Below, one piece after another: positions 33,381 to 42,522 of a DNA stretch of 64,000 nucleotides (positions are counted from its first letter, which is position 1; each line of letters opens with the position of its first letter). The stretch is from Amorphus sp040750475 (GTDB lineage Bacteria > Pseudomonadota > Alphaproteobacteria > Rhizobiales > Amorphaceae). The notes beneath the pieces were generated by a model that searched no databases, was not told where the DNA came from, and saw only the letters and a program-made list of their open reading frames with translations. Made by a program: the position numbers and the translations under genes. The stretch lies in NCBI RefSeq assembly GCF_040750475.1, contig NZ_JABJVY010000010.1:111893-175892 (forward strand), in the 5' to 3' direction.

Positions 33381-34996
33381 CCGCTACGCTCGATCCCCTC
33401 ACACGCCAGATCGTCTGGAGCCGAATGATCGCCGTCGTCGAGGAACAGGCGAAGACGCTGATGAAGGTGGCCTTCTCGCCGACGGTGCGCGAAGCCGGCG
33501 ATCTCTCCGCCGGCCTGTTCGACGCACACGGGCGAATGGTTGCCCAGGCCGTCACCGGCACACCCGGCCACGTCAACGCCATGGCGATCGCCGCCGCCCA
33601 TTTCCTGGCGGAGTATCCCGCCGACGAGATGGAAGACGGCGACCACTACATCACCAACGATCCCTGGCTGGTTTCAGGCCACCTCCACGATGTGACGGTG
33701 TTCTCGCCGGTGTTTCGCGGGGGACGCGTCGTGGCCTTTTTCGGCTGCACCTGCCACCAGGTGGATATCGGCGGCCTCGGCATGGGCCCGGACGGCCGCT
33801 CGATCTTCGAGGAGGGTCTGCAGCTTCCGATCCTGCCGCTTGCCAAGCGCGGCGAGATCGATCGCAACCTGATCAAGCTGATCCGTGCCAACGTCCGTAC
33901 CCCCGACGAAGTGGAGGGCGATATCCTCGGCTACGTGACGGCCAACGAGGTGAGCGCGCGCCGGCTCAACGCGACCCTGGACGAATTCGGCCTCGCCGAC
34001 ATCGACGCGCTCTCCGACGAGATCCTGTCGGTCTCCGAAGCCGGCATGCGCGCGGCAATCGCGGCGCTTCCCGACGGCACCTATCGCAACGCCATGCGCA
34101 TCGACGGCTACGACAAGCCGGTCGACCTAGTGGCGGCGCTCACGATCGAGGGCGAAACCATTTCGATCGACTTCGAGGGCACCTCGGATGCCAGCGATCG
34201 CGGCATCAACCTCGTACTCAATTACACGCGCGCCTATGCGAGCTATGGCGCCCGTGCAGCAATCGCCACCGACGTACCCAACAATGCCGGTTCGCTGGCT
34301 CCGATCGAAGTGACGGCTCCGGTCGGATCGATCCTCAACGTGGAGCGAACGGCGCCGGTCTGCGCGCGGCACATCATCGGTCAGTTTCTGCCCGAAGTGG
34401 TGCTCGGCTGCCTGGCGGAAGTGCTGCCGGACCTGGTGCCCGCCGAAGGAGCGGCCTGCAACTGGGGTCTGCAGTTGCGCGGCAAGGCGGAAGAGCGGCC
34501 GTTCGAGATCCTGTTCTTCAATGCCGGCGGTGTCGGCGCCCGGCCGACCCGAGACGGGCTGTCCGCAACCAGCTTCCCAAGCGGCATTCGTTCGATCCCG
34601 GTTGAGATCTGCGAAACGGCCGCCCCGATCGTGATCCACCGCAAGGAGCTGCTGCCAAACACCGGAGGCGCCGGCAAATGGCGCGGCGGCCTCGGCCAGC
34701 GCATCGAAGTCGGCACCATCGACGACAGCGCGTTCCAGCTGTTCGCGGTGTTCGACCGGGTCGACAATTCCGCCCGCGGCCGCAACGGCGGAGAACCCGG
34801 CGCTCCGGGCAAGGTGGAAACGCTCTCCGGCACTCCGCTGAAGGCCAAAGGTCTACAGCCGATTCCGGCCGGTGACGGCGTGCGCATCGACGTGCCGGGC
34901 GGAGGCGGCTACGGTCCAGCCTCCGAGCGCGATCCCGACCAGATCGCCGCCGATCTCGACGCCGGCTACGTGACAAGCAAACTTACCGGAACGTGA
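33377..34996 (+). CDS. Hydantoinase/oxoprolinase subunit B
   Basis: A 539-residue hydantoinase B domain protein: DPLTRQIVWSRM at the start, the FSPTVREAGDLSAGLFD and GHVNAMA segments with conserved His/Asp, ITNDPWLVSGHLHDV, and near the end GEPGAPG and the glycine-rich VPGGGGYGP. It forms the catalytic complex with subunit A, whose stop codon it overlaps by four bases. Length is normal for free HyuB. Substrate unknown; N-methylhydantoinase- or lactamase-like chemistry fits the locus. Confidence 0.92.
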   Translation: MTATLDPLTRQIVWSRMIAVVEEQAKTLMKVAFSPTVREAGDLSAGLFDAHGRMVAQAVTGTPGHVNAMAIAAAHFLAEYPADEMEDGDHYITNDPWLVSGHLHDVTVFSPVFRGGRVVAFFGCTCHQVDIGGLGMGPDGRSIFEEGLQLPILPLAKRGEIDRNLIKLIRANVRTPDEVEGDILGYVTANEVSARRLNATLDEFGLADIDALSDEILSVSEAGMRAAIAALPDGTYRNAMRIDGYDKPVDLVAALTIEGETISIDFEGTSDASDRGINLVLNYTRAYASYGARAAIATDVPNNAGSLAPIEVTAPVGSILNVERTAPVCARHIIGQFLPEVVLGCLAEVLPDLVPAEGAACNWGLQLRGKAEERPFEILFFNAGGVGARPTRDGLSATSFPSGIRSIPVEICETAAPIVIHRKELLPNTGGAGKWRGGLGQRIEVGTIDDSAFQLFAVFDRVDNSARGRNGGEPGAPGKVETLSGTPLKAKGLQPIPAGDGVRIDVPGGGGYGPASERDPDQIAADLDAGYVTSKLTGT

Positions 34997-35006
34997 GACC
35001 GCCACC

Positions 35007-35609
35007 GTGCCACACTTCGCACCCTCTTTCGCAGCGACCGCACCCAATCGCCTGATCGTCGGGATTTCGGGGGCGTCCGGGGTGATTTACGGCGTACGGC
35101 TGCTGGAGCTTCTGCGCGAGACGGAAATCGAGACCCACCTGATCCTCTCACGCTCAGCCGAGATCACGCTCGCCCATGAGACCCGCTACAAGATCGCCGA
35201 GGTGAAGGCACTCGCCGATGTCTGCCACGGTATCGAGGACGTAGCGGCCTCGATCTCCAGCGGCTCGTTCAAGACCCGGGGGATGATCGTGGCGCCCTGC
35301 TCGATGCGGACCCTGTCGGAGATCACCACGGGGGTCACCTCGACGCTGCTCACCCGCGCCGCCGACGTGGTGCTGAAGGAGCGCCGCCGACTGGTTTTGA
35401 TGGTGCGCGAAACCCCGCTCCATGCGGGACATCTACGCACCATGGCGGCGGTTACGGAGATGGGCGCGATCGTGGCCCCTCCGGTACCAGCTTTTTACGC
35501 CAAGCCCGACTCGCTTACCGACATGATCGACCACACCGTCGGGCGCGTGCTCGACCTGTTCGATATCGATGTCGGCACGGTCCGCCGCTGGCGGGAGCAA
35601 GGACGGTAG
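35007..35609 (+). CDS. ubiX: Flavin prenyltransferase UbiX
   Basis: The 200-residue protein has the flavodoxin-like GISGASGVIYG motif, IVAPCSMRTLSEI and the VRETPLHAGHLR segment, all standard for UbiX/Pad1, which attaches a dimethylallyl group to FMN to make the cofactor of UbiD. It starts with GTG at 35007, 11 bases after subunit B, giving a short extra N-terminus before the fold. It is the last gene of the rightward operon. It likely serves the UbiD at 29877, and it might also supply prFMN for ubiquinone synthesis. Confidence 0.93.
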   Translation: MPHFAPSFAATAPNRLIVGISGASGVIYGVRLLELLRETEIETHLILSRSAEITLAHETRYKIAEVKALADVCHGIEDVAASISSGSFKTRGMIVAPCSMRTLSEITTGVTSTLLTRAADVVLKERRRLVLMVRETPLHAGHLRTMAAVTEMGAIVAPPVPAFYAKPDSLTDMIDHTVGRVLDLFDIDVGTVRRWREQGR

Positions 35610-35667
35610 AGACCGTCCTCAGAGGCCATCCCTATCGAATCGCACCGACCTGCATGCGACCGCATAT

Positions 35668-35694
35668 CGGCCGCAAGCCGCGCGTGCGCGGCCG
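35668..35694. terminator. Possible hairpin between convergent ubiX and aspS
   Basis: CGGCCGC and GCGGCCG form a 7-bp stem with a 13-base GC-rich loop in the 121-base convergent gap. No T tract, so its role as a terminator is uncertain. Confidence 0.3.
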
Positions 35695-35730
35695 CGAACG
35701 GAGTAGGCTCGCGTGAGCAGGGTAAGAACC

Positions 35731-37506
35731 CTACTCCGGCAGGTTCAGCCGGACATGCAGTTCGCGGAGCTGTTTCGGAGTCACCTCCGAAGGGGCGCCC
35801 ATCATCAGGTCTTCGGCGCGCTGGTTCATCGGGAACAGCGTCACGTCGCGAAGGTTCTCCGCCTCGCATAGAAGCATGACAATGCGGTCGATGCCCGGCG
35901 CGATGCCGCCGTGCGGCGGGGCGCCCATCTCCAGAGCCCGGATCATGCCGCCGAACTTCTCCTGCAGGATCGCCTCGCCGTAGCCGGCGATGTCGAACGC
36001 CTTGCGCATGATCTCCGGCTTATGGTTCCGGATCGCGCCCGACGACAGCTCCACGCCGTTGCAGACGATGTCGTACTGGAACGCCTTGATGTCGAGCGGG
36101 TCCATCGTCTCCAGCGCCTCCAGCCCGCCCTGGGGCATGGAGAACGGGTTGTGGGAGAACTCGATCTTCTTGTTCTCCTCGTCCCACTCGTACATCGGGA
36201 AATCGACGATCCAGCAGAACTCGTAGCGCTCCTCGTCGACCAGGCCGAGGTCGAAGCCGACCTTCTGGCGGGCGCGGCCAGCGAAGTCGACGAAGGTCTT
36301 CGGCACGCCACAGACGAAGAAGACGGCGTCGCCGGCCTCGAGCCCGAGTTGGTCACGGATGGCGGCGGTGCGCTCCGGACCGATGTTCTTGGCGATCGGG
36401 CCAGCGCCTTCCTCTTCCCCTTCGCGGAAGAAGATGTAGCCGAGCCCCGGCTGGCCTTCGCCTTGGGCCCAGGAGTTCATGCGGTCGCAAAAAGCGCGGC
36501 TGCCTCCAGTCCTGGCCGGGATCGCCCAGACCTGGACGCGCTCGTCAGCCTCGATCTGGCGGGCGAACACCTTGAAGCCAGAGCCGGCGAAGTGCTCCGT
36601 CACGTCGGCCATCTGGATCGGGTTGCGCAGGTCCGGCTTGTCGGAGCCGTAAAGCCGCATGGCGTCGGCATAGGGGATCATGGGGAATTTTTCGGTCACC
36701 GGCCGGTCGCCACCGAACTCGACGAACAGGTCGCGCAGCACCGGCTCGACAGCCGAGAACACGTCCTCCTGCTCCACGAAACTCATTTCGATATCGAGCT
36801 GGTAGAACTCGCCGGGCGAGCGGTCGGCGCGGGCGTCCTCGTCGCGGAAGCAGGGCGCGATCTGGAAGTAGCGGTCGAAGCCCGCCACCATGATCAGCTG
36901 CTTGAACTGCTGCGGCGCCTGGGGCAGCGCGTAGAACTTGCCCGGGTGCAGGCGGGAGGGGACGAGGAAGTCGCGCGCACCCTCCGGCGAGGAGGCCGTC
37001 AGGATCGGCGTCTGGAATTCCATGAAGCCGGCGTCCGTCATCCGCCGGCGGATCGAGGCGATGATCTGGGACCGCTTGATGATGTTGGCGTGCATGGTCT
37101 CGCGGCGGAGATCCAGGAAACGGTATTTCAGCCGCGTGTCTTCCGGATAGTCCGGCTCGCCGAACACCGGCAGAGGCAGCTCGCCCGCGGTGGACAACAC
37201 CTCGATCTCGCGTGCGAAAACCTCGATGCGGCCGGTCGGCAGCCGATCGTTGATGGTCTCCGGCGTCCTCGCCTTCACTTCGCCATCGATGCGAATCACC
37301 CATTCGGCGCGCACGGTCTCGGCGGCTTTGAAGGCCGGCGAATCCGGGTCCGCCACCACCTGGGTGATGCCATAGTGGTCGCGCAGGTCGATGAACAGCA
37401 GGCCGCCGTGATCGCGCACCCGATGGACCCAGCCCGAAAGGCGGACGGAGGTTCCGACGTCGCCCTCAGTCAGCGCGCCGCAGGTGTGGCTTCGGTACCG
37501 GTGCAT
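35731..37506 (-). CDS. aspS: Aspartyl-tRNA synthetase
   Basis: The 591-residue protein has the bacterial AspRS layout: an N-terminal anticodon-binding OB fold (residues 1-105, RVRDHGGLLFIDLRD), class II motif 2 (FRDEDARADRSPGEF), the inserted GAD domain in the middle, and motif 3 (GGIAPGIDRIVML). It charges tRNA-Asp and, in many alphaproteobacteria, also tRNA-Asn. A TTG codon sits before the ATG at 37506; the ATG is preferred. It ends convergently with ubiX and marks the return to core genes. Confidence 0.97.
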   Translation of the reverse strand: MHRYRSHTCGALTEGDVGTSVRLSGWVHRVRDHGGLLFIDLRDHYGITQVVADPDSPAFKAAETVRAEWVIRIDGEVKARTPETINDRLPTGRIEVFAREIEVLSTAGELPLPVFGEPDYPEDTRLKYRFLDLRRETMHANIIKRSQIIASIRRRMTDAGFMEFQTPILTASSPEGARDFLVPSRLHPGKFYALPQAPQQFKQLIMVAGFDRYFQIAPCFRDEDARADRSPGEFYQLDIEMSFVEQEDVFSAVEPVLRDLFVEFGGDRPVTEKFPMIPYADAMRLYGSDKPDLRNPIQMADVTEHFAGSGFKVFARQIEADERVQVWAIPARTGGSRAFCDRMNSWAQGEGQPGLGYIFFREGEEEGAGPIAKNIGPERTAAIRDQLGLEAGDAVFFVCGVPKTFVDFAGRARQKVGFDLGLVDEERYEFCWIVDFPMYEWDEENKKIEFSHNPFSMPQGGLEALETMDPLDIKAFQYDIVCNGVELSSGAIRNHKPEIMRKAFDIAGYGEAILQEKFGGMIRALEMGAPPHGGIAPGIDRIVMLLCEAENLRDVTLFPMNQRAEDLMMGAPSEVTPKQLRELHVRLNLPE

Positions 37507-37899
37507 CAACTCGCCTCGATGTCTTAGGGATCGGGGTCTCGAGCGCGTGCGCGCGGCCCCTTCTGTCTTGTTTCAAGAAGCGCGGCGAGACAGGACACGC
37601 GGGCCGTGTCTTGTCAAGGCAAGCGCGATCGCCCACTTCAGCATGAGAGCCGGGACTCATAAAATCCGAAGGTCATGGCTCTCGCAACGCCGACGCGAGA
37701 CTTGGCGGATCGGCATTCGATCGTGTATGACCGCGCGGTCGCGTGCTGATATGGCAACGCGGGGCGCCCTTCTGATCCGAGGTGGCGCCTTTTTCCCGTT
37801 TTCGGTCCGCATGCGATGCGGACCCGGTCGACGGTTCGTCGACGCCGTCCATGGAACGGCGGAGCCGCCGACCTTTGCAACAAGACATCGAAGGACGCG
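37507..37899. other. Intergenic region between divergent aspS and secG
   Basis: 393 bases with no supportable gene. It must hold the promoters of aspS (minus) and secG (plus). Open frames crossing it have no recognisable features. I see no riboswitch or T-box-like structure. Confidence 0.5.
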
Positions 37900-38376
37900 A
37901 TGGAAACCGTTCTCATCGTCATTCACCTCATGGTGGTCATCGCGCTGGTCGCGGTCATTCTCCTGCAGCGCTCCGAGGGCGGCGCGCTCGGGATCGGCGG
38001 CGGCGGCGGCTTCATGTCCGCGCGCGGCACCGGCAACGCGTTGACCAAGGCGACGGCGGTGTTCGCGTTCGTCTTCTTCGCGACCTCGATCGGACTCACC
38101 ATCCTTGCCCGCCAGCAGGAGACGCCGTCTTCCATCCTGGACGATCTGAACCAACCCGGCGGCGAACAGCAGCAGGGCGTGCCGCGCGATGCGGCCACGC
38201 GTGGCTCCGGCGAAGGCATTCTGGACACGCTGAAGGGGCTCGGCACCGGGGGCGACCAGTCGTCGAACGGCGCAAGCGCTCCGACGGCACCGACGAGCCA
38301 GCCGGCCACGCAGCAGCCCGCCGCGCCCAGTGCACCGGCAGCCCCGGGCGGACCGCAGGTTCCGACGTCCGAGTGA
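37900..38376 (+). CDS. secG: Preprotein translocase subunit SecG
   Basis: The 158-residue protein has two membrane helices (about residues 3-22 and 54-74) flanking the conserved ILLQRSEGGALGIGGGGGFMSARG loop, which identifies SecG. The C-terminal half is a low-complexity Gly/Gln/Ala/Pro tail, longer than in enterobacteria and usual for alphaproteobacteria. The ATG at 37900 follows GAAGGACGCG; an earlier in-frame start gives an arginine-rich leader. It lies upstream of pyrG, the common order in this group (tpiA, often in front, is absent here). Confidence 0.95.
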   Translation: METVLIVIHLMVVIALVAVILLQRSEGGALGIGGGGGFMSARGTGNALTKATAVFAFVFFATSIGLTILARQQETPSSILDDLNQPGGEQQQGVPRDAATRGSGEGILDTLKGLGTGGDQSSNGASAPTAPTSQPATQQPAAPSAPAAPGGPQVPTSE

Positions 38377-38482
38377 TCCGGGGGCGGCCCCGCCCCTCGC
38401 GCGTCTAAAAGCCGGGGACAACTCAGGTTGTCTCCGAACAGATGGCCTCGTCACGTCGAGGAATTGTTAGGATAACGGCCCG

Positions 38483-40111
38483 ATGGCTCGCTACGTCTTC
38501 ATAACCGGCGGCGTGGTCTCTTCGCTCGGCAAGGGACTGGCCTCCGCAGCCCTTGGCGCGCTCCTGCAAGCGCGCGGCTACCGGGTCCGGCTCCGCAAGC
38601 TGGACCCGTATTTGAACGTCGACCCCGGCACCATGTCGCCCTACCAGCACGGCGAGGTCTTCGTGACCGACGACGGGGCGGAGACGGATCTGGATCTCGG
38701 CCACTACGAGCGCTTTACCGGTCGGCCATGCAACCAGATGGACAACATCACCACCGGCCGGATCTATCAGGACATCATCGCCAAGGAGCGCCGGGGCGAC
38801 TATCTCGGTGCCACCGTTCAGGTGATCCCGCACGTCACGGATGCCATCAAGGAGTTCGTGCTGACCGGCAACGAGGACTTCGACTTCGTGCTGGTTGAAA
38901 TCGGCGGCACCGTCGGCGACATCGAAGGCCTGCCCTTCTTCGAGGCGATTCGGCAGCTCGCCAACGACCTGCCGCGCAACGACGCGATCTTCATCCACCT
39001 CACCTTGATGCCGTTTATTCCATCGGCGGGCGAACTGAAGACCAAGCCGACCCAGCACTCGGTGAAGGAGCTGCGCTCGATCGGCATCCAGCCCGACATT
39101 CTCCTGGTACGCTGCGACCGCGAGATCCCGCCGGGCGAACGCCGCAAGCTGTCGCTGTTCTGCAACGTGCGCGAACAGGCGGTGATTCCGGCCCTCGACG
39201 TCGCGTCGATTTACGACGTGCCGATCGCCTATCACGAGCAAGGGCTCGATCTGGAGGTGCTGGAAGCCTTCGGAATTACCGGGGCGCCACCGCCGGACCT
39301 GACCCGCTGGAGCGAGATTTCGCGCCGCGTCTCCTCGCCCGAGGGCACGGTCAAGATCGCGATCGTGGGCAAGTACACGGGCCTGAAGGATGCCTACAAG
39401 TCGCTGATCGAGGCGCTGGTCCACGGCGGCATCGCCAATAACGTCCATGTCGACATCGAGTGGATCGAATCGGAGATCTTCGAAAAGGAAGATCCCGCCC
39501 CCTGGCTGGAAAATGTGAACGGGATCCTGGTGCCGGGCGGGTTCGGCGAGCGCGGTGCGGAAGGCAAAATCCAGGCAGCCAGCTTCGCGCGGCGCCATCA
39601 GGTACCTTATTTCGGCATTTGCTTCGGCATGCAGATGGCCGTGATCGAGGCTGCCCGGAACCTGGCGAGCATCAGCGAGGCGGGATCCACGGAGTTCGGC
39701 CCCACGCCGGAGCCGGTCGTCGGCCTTCTGACGGAATGGATGCGCGGCAACGAGCTGGAGCGCCGCTTCGCGGAAGGCGATCTTGGCGGCACCATGCGGC
39801 TGGGTGCCTATCCCGCGCATCTGGCCGAAGGCAGCCAGATTGCGGCGATCTATGGCTCGACCGACATCTCCGAGCGCCACCGCCACCGTTACGAGGTCAA
39901 CCGCGCCTATATCGACCGGCTGGCGGACAAGGGCATGCGCTTTGCCGGTATGTCGCCGGACGGGCTGCTACCGGAGACGATGGAGCTCGTCGACCATCCC
40001 TGGTTCATCGGCGTGCAGTATCATCCCGAGCTGAAATCGCGCCCGTTCGATCCGCACCCGCTGTTTGCCTCCTTCATCCACGCGGCGATGGAGCAAAGCC
40101 GTCTCGTCTGA
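38483..40111 (+). CDS. pyrG: CTP synthase
   Basis: The 542-residue protein carries the N-terminal synthetase domain (FITGGVVSSLGKG at the start, the ATP-binding loop) and the C-terminal class I glutamine amidotransferase domain with GICFGMQM (nucleophile Cys) and YHPE (catalytic His/Glu). It converts UTP to CTP with glutamine nitrogen. Length is standard. secG precedes it by 106 bases and a glyoxalase-like gene follows after 16 bases. Confidence 0.98.
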   Translation: MARYVFITGGVVSSLGKGLASAALGALLQARGYRVRLRKLDPYLNVDPGTMSPYQHGEVFVTDDGAETDLDLGHYERFTGRPCNQMDNITTGRIYQDIIAKERRGDYLGATVQVIPHVTDAIKEFVLTGNEDFDFVLVEIGGTVGDIEGLPFFEAIRQLANDLPRNDAIFIHLTLMPFIPSAGELKTKPTQHSVKELRSIGIQPDILLVRCDREIPPGERRKLSLFCNVREQAVIPALDVASIYDVPIAYHEQGLDLEVLEAFGITGAPPPDLTRWSEISRRVSSPEGTVKIAIVGKYTGLKDAYKSLIEALVHGGIANNVHVDIEWIESEIFEKEDPAPWLENVNGILVPGGFGERGAEGKIQAASFARRHQVPYFGICFGMQMAVIEAARNLASISEAGSTEFGPTPEPVVGLLTEWMRGNELERRFAEGDLGGTMRLGAYPAHLAEGSQIAAIYGSTDISERHRHRYEVNRAYIDRLADKGMRFAGMSPDGLLPETMELVDHPWFIGVQYHPELKSRPFDPHPLFASFIHAAMEQSRLV

Positions 40112-40127
40112 CGCGAAAGGGCCAGCT

Positions 40128-41009
40128 ATGGGCACGATCGGGGGGATCGACCACACAGTGGTCATGGCGGAAAGTCTGGAAGAGGCGACGCTGACGGCGC
40201 ACCGCCTCGGGTTCAGGACCACGCCGCCGGCAGCGCATCCGTTCGGGACCGCCAACGTGCTGGTTCAACTCCAGGGCGGCTATCTGGAGTTCCTGGCGAT
40301 TTTGGACGAAAGCCTGTTTCCGGAAGAGACTCCGGACCGGTTCTCGTTTCCGAGCTTCAATCGCGATTTCCTGATCGGCGAAGGGGCCGGCCTGTCGCTC
40401 GTTGCCCTCAAGACCGACGATCCCGAAGCGCTCAGGGAGCGGCTGGCGGCGGACGGCCTCACCCGAGGACCAACCTTCTCCTTCGAACGCACGGCGCTGT
40501 CTCCCGAAGGACGCGAGTTGCCGGTGGCATTCACGCTGGTGTTCGCAACCCATCCGGAATTGGTGCGCGCGGGCGTGTTTGCCCTCGTCCACCGCCATCC
40601 GCCGGAGAATTTCTGGCACGCCGCCTATCAGGCCCATCCGAACACCGCCCGCGCCATGCGGGGTATCACCCTGGTGTCGCCTCATATCGAGCGAACGGCC
40701 GAGATTTTCGCCTCGATTACGGGGATTGCGCCATCAAAAACCGCCGGCAGGGTCGAGATCACGCTTCCCGATGGAAGCACTCTCGACATTGTAGATGCCG
40801 CGACCTTCGAACGCCGATTCGGCTCGAATGCCTTTTCCGACAAGGTGCTGGCCCGGTTTGCTGCAATGACGATCGAAGTCGATTCGCTTGAGACGGCGGC
40901 GTCAACCTTGACGGCGAGCGGCGTCCCTTTCGAGACGTGGGAAGGGGCTATCGTGGTCGCCCCTGAGCACGCCGGAGGCGTCGGCTACCGGTTCATCTCA
41001 GCCGATTAA
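40128..41009 (+). CDS. VOC/glyoxalase-like domain protein
   Basis: A 293-residue protein with an N-terminal glyoxalase-like domain (GGIDHTVVMAESLEEA, followed by the beta-strand pattern LEFLAILDE) and a weaker second VOC-like half ending near residue 290. It resembles PF13468-type proteins, whose function is not established. It starts 16 bases after pyrG with GAAAGGG upstream, so it is probably co-transcribed. Repeat copy B follows. No specific reaction can be named. Confidence 0.75.
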   Translation: MGTIGGIDHTVVMAESLEEATLTAHRLGFRTTPPAAHPFGTANVLVQLQGGYLEFLAILDESLFPEETPDRFSFPSFNRDFLIGEGAGLSLVALKTDDPEALRERLAADGLTRGPTFSFERTALSPEGRELPVAFTLVFATHPELVRAGVFALVHRHPPENFWHAAYQAHPNTARAMRGITLVSPHIERTAEIFASITGIAPSKTAGRVEITLPDGSTLDIVDAATFERRFGSNAFSDKVLARFAAMTIEVDSLETAASTLTASGVPFETWEGAIVVAPEHAGGVGYRFISAD

Positions 41010-41040
41010 TCGCTACGGACTTTCACCCGGAGATGCTCCG

Positions 41041-41143
41041 GAGCCGTTCCGCTTTGCTCGAAATTCCAGAGCGCGTCGAAATCATTGTTTCGACGTGTTT
41101 CGGCATGGCGAACCGAATCCCGCGCTTCGCCTGAAAACGCTCT
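41041..41143. repeat. Dispersed intergenic repeat, copy B
   Basis: It begins GAGCCGTTCCGCTTTGCTCG, like copy A, and continues with TTGTTTCGACGTGTTTC and CTTCGCCTGAAAACGCTCT in the same order. The end of the element touches the stop codon of the minus-strand amidase gene (stop at 41142-41144). Confidence 0.75.
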
Positions 41144-42119
41144 ACGGCACCAGGAATTCGAACGGCTCGCTCGGGGCCATCCGGCCGCTGACCTCACCGC
41201 CCTGATCCGAGGGATCATTCAGGTGCAGCTTCAAAGGCGCGCCTGTAGGGCTGAGGTCGAGGCTCTCCAGATCGACCCAAAGCACCGCCGGATTGATGAC
41301 GGAGTCGAAATAATAGCGTTTCGCGTCATGCTCGATCACGGTGCGCCAGAGCGTCGACGAGATGTTCGGCTTTTCCGGATCGTTCATGCCAAGCGGTGTG
41401 CTGATCGCCCGCATCTGGGAGAACACCGCCGCGAGAGCGGCGCGGCGATCGGCAAATTTCGGCGTGGATTTGAGATTGTAGCTCGCGCGAGCAAATCGGT
41501 CGGCCGCATTGATCGTTCCCGGCAGGAAATGTTGTCCGCCGATCAAATCCCAATAGGCGTTGATGGCGAGCTGCTGGTCATAGACCGGGGAATTGGTCAT
41601 CACCCGATAGTCGCGGCCGTGATGGATCTTCAACTCACCGCCAACGAACTCCAGGATCGCCGAATCGCCGCTCGCGTCGGAAAATGCCAGATGAACGGTG
41701 GCCGGCTTGCCGTTCGGGGCTTCGGCCGTGATGATTGTCATGGGATCGTCGCGCATCGTGGCGACCACTTCGGCCACGTTCGCGCAGGTGTCGAGCAGGA
41801 ACTGCAGCCATGCACCGACCGAGATCGTCGGCTTGGCGCGTGCCTGCGGATCTCCGAAATCCGATTCGGCCAGATAGAGCAGGTTTCCGGCGAGCCCGGC
41901 CTCGTTCAGACCGTCGGAGGTGGCAAGGCTATAGATCGCCAGCACGACCGACCCGTAGGCCGACGTCCAGCGGACCGTCCCCTCGCCCGTGCCGCCGTTG
42001 CGTTCCATCCCGCGCGGAAAGGCCCATAGATCGGTCGCCATCTCCACGTCGCTCCAGTCCATGGAGCGGCCGGTGATGTAGCTTCCTCGGCCAGTCTCGT
42101 AGAAAACGCGGGTGCACAT
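41142..42119 (-). CDS. Choloylglycine hydrolase-family (Ntn) amidase
   Basis: A 325-residue Ntn hydrolase. The predicted N-terminus is Met-Cys2, and Cys2 becomes the catalytic N-terminal nucleophile after Met removal; the early GRSMDW segment and the later N/R positions of linear amide hydrolases follow. No signal peptide is seen, so the enzyme may be cytoplasmic, although penicillin V acylase relatives are often exported. AAAGGAGCGCAACC precedes the ATG at 42119. The substrate (bile salt, penicillin V or acyl-homoserine lactone type amides) cannot be told from sequence. It is an isolated minus-strand gene after pyrG and the VOC gene. Confidence 0.85.
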   Translation of the reverse strand: MCTRVFYETGRGSYITGRSMDWSDVEMATDLWAFPRGMERNGGTGEGTVRWTSAYGSVVLAIYSLATSDGLNEAGLAGNLLYLAESDFGDPQARAKPTISVGAWLQFLLDTCANVAEVVATMRDDPMTIITAEAPNGKPATVHLAFSDASGDSAILEFVGGELKIHHGRDYRVMTNSPVYDQQLAINAYWDLIGGQHFLPGTINAADRFARASYNLKSTPKFADRRAALAAVFSQMRAISTPLGMNDPEKPNISSTLWRTVIEHDAKRYYFDSVINPAVLWVDLESLDLSPTGAPLKLHLNDPSDQGGEVSGRMAPSEPFEFLVP

Positions 42120-42221
42120 GGTTGCGCTCCTTTGTGGGGCAAGGCTCGGACGATGGGTCGGGCCCCAATTTTCTTCAGTTTTTAGCTGGCTCCGGGCACC
42201 GGACCGCATACCCTGGAGCCG

Positions 42222-42509
42222 CTATCCGTCCGTCTCGACCGTGTGCTCGAGCGGGTTCGGCAGCGGAATATCGTCGAGGGTCAGATTGGAGGTCATAACC
42301 GCATAGATGCCCGCGAGCACCACGCCCGCAAGAACCGACGTAATCGCCGCCTTGATCAAAAGCCGCGGGCGCGCGGGCGCACTCGGCATCGTTCCTGGCG
42401 TGATTTCCGCCTCCTGGTCCGCCTGAGAGCGGTTGCCCCATGGCAGGATCACGAAAAAGACGAGCCACCAAACGATGAAATAAATGGCGACGAGGCCGGT
42501 CGTCGACAT
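42222..42509 (-). CDS. DUF1467 family membrane protein
   Basis: A 95-residue protein with two hydrophobic helices (about residues 6-24 and 50-70) and the N-terminal pattern IYFIVWWLVFFVILPWG typical of DUF1467, a small alphaproteobacterial family of unknown function. It is 12 bases downstream of mce. Position after mce, RNase J and birA is common in Hyphomicrobiales, which supports the call. Confidence 0.88.
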   Translation of the reverse strand: MSTTGLVAIYFIVWWLVFFVILPWGNRSQADQEAEITPGTMPSAPARPRLLIKAAITSVLAGVVLAGIYAVMTSNLTLDDIPLPNPLEHTVETDG

Positions 42510-42522
42510 GGTCGCGGACTAC

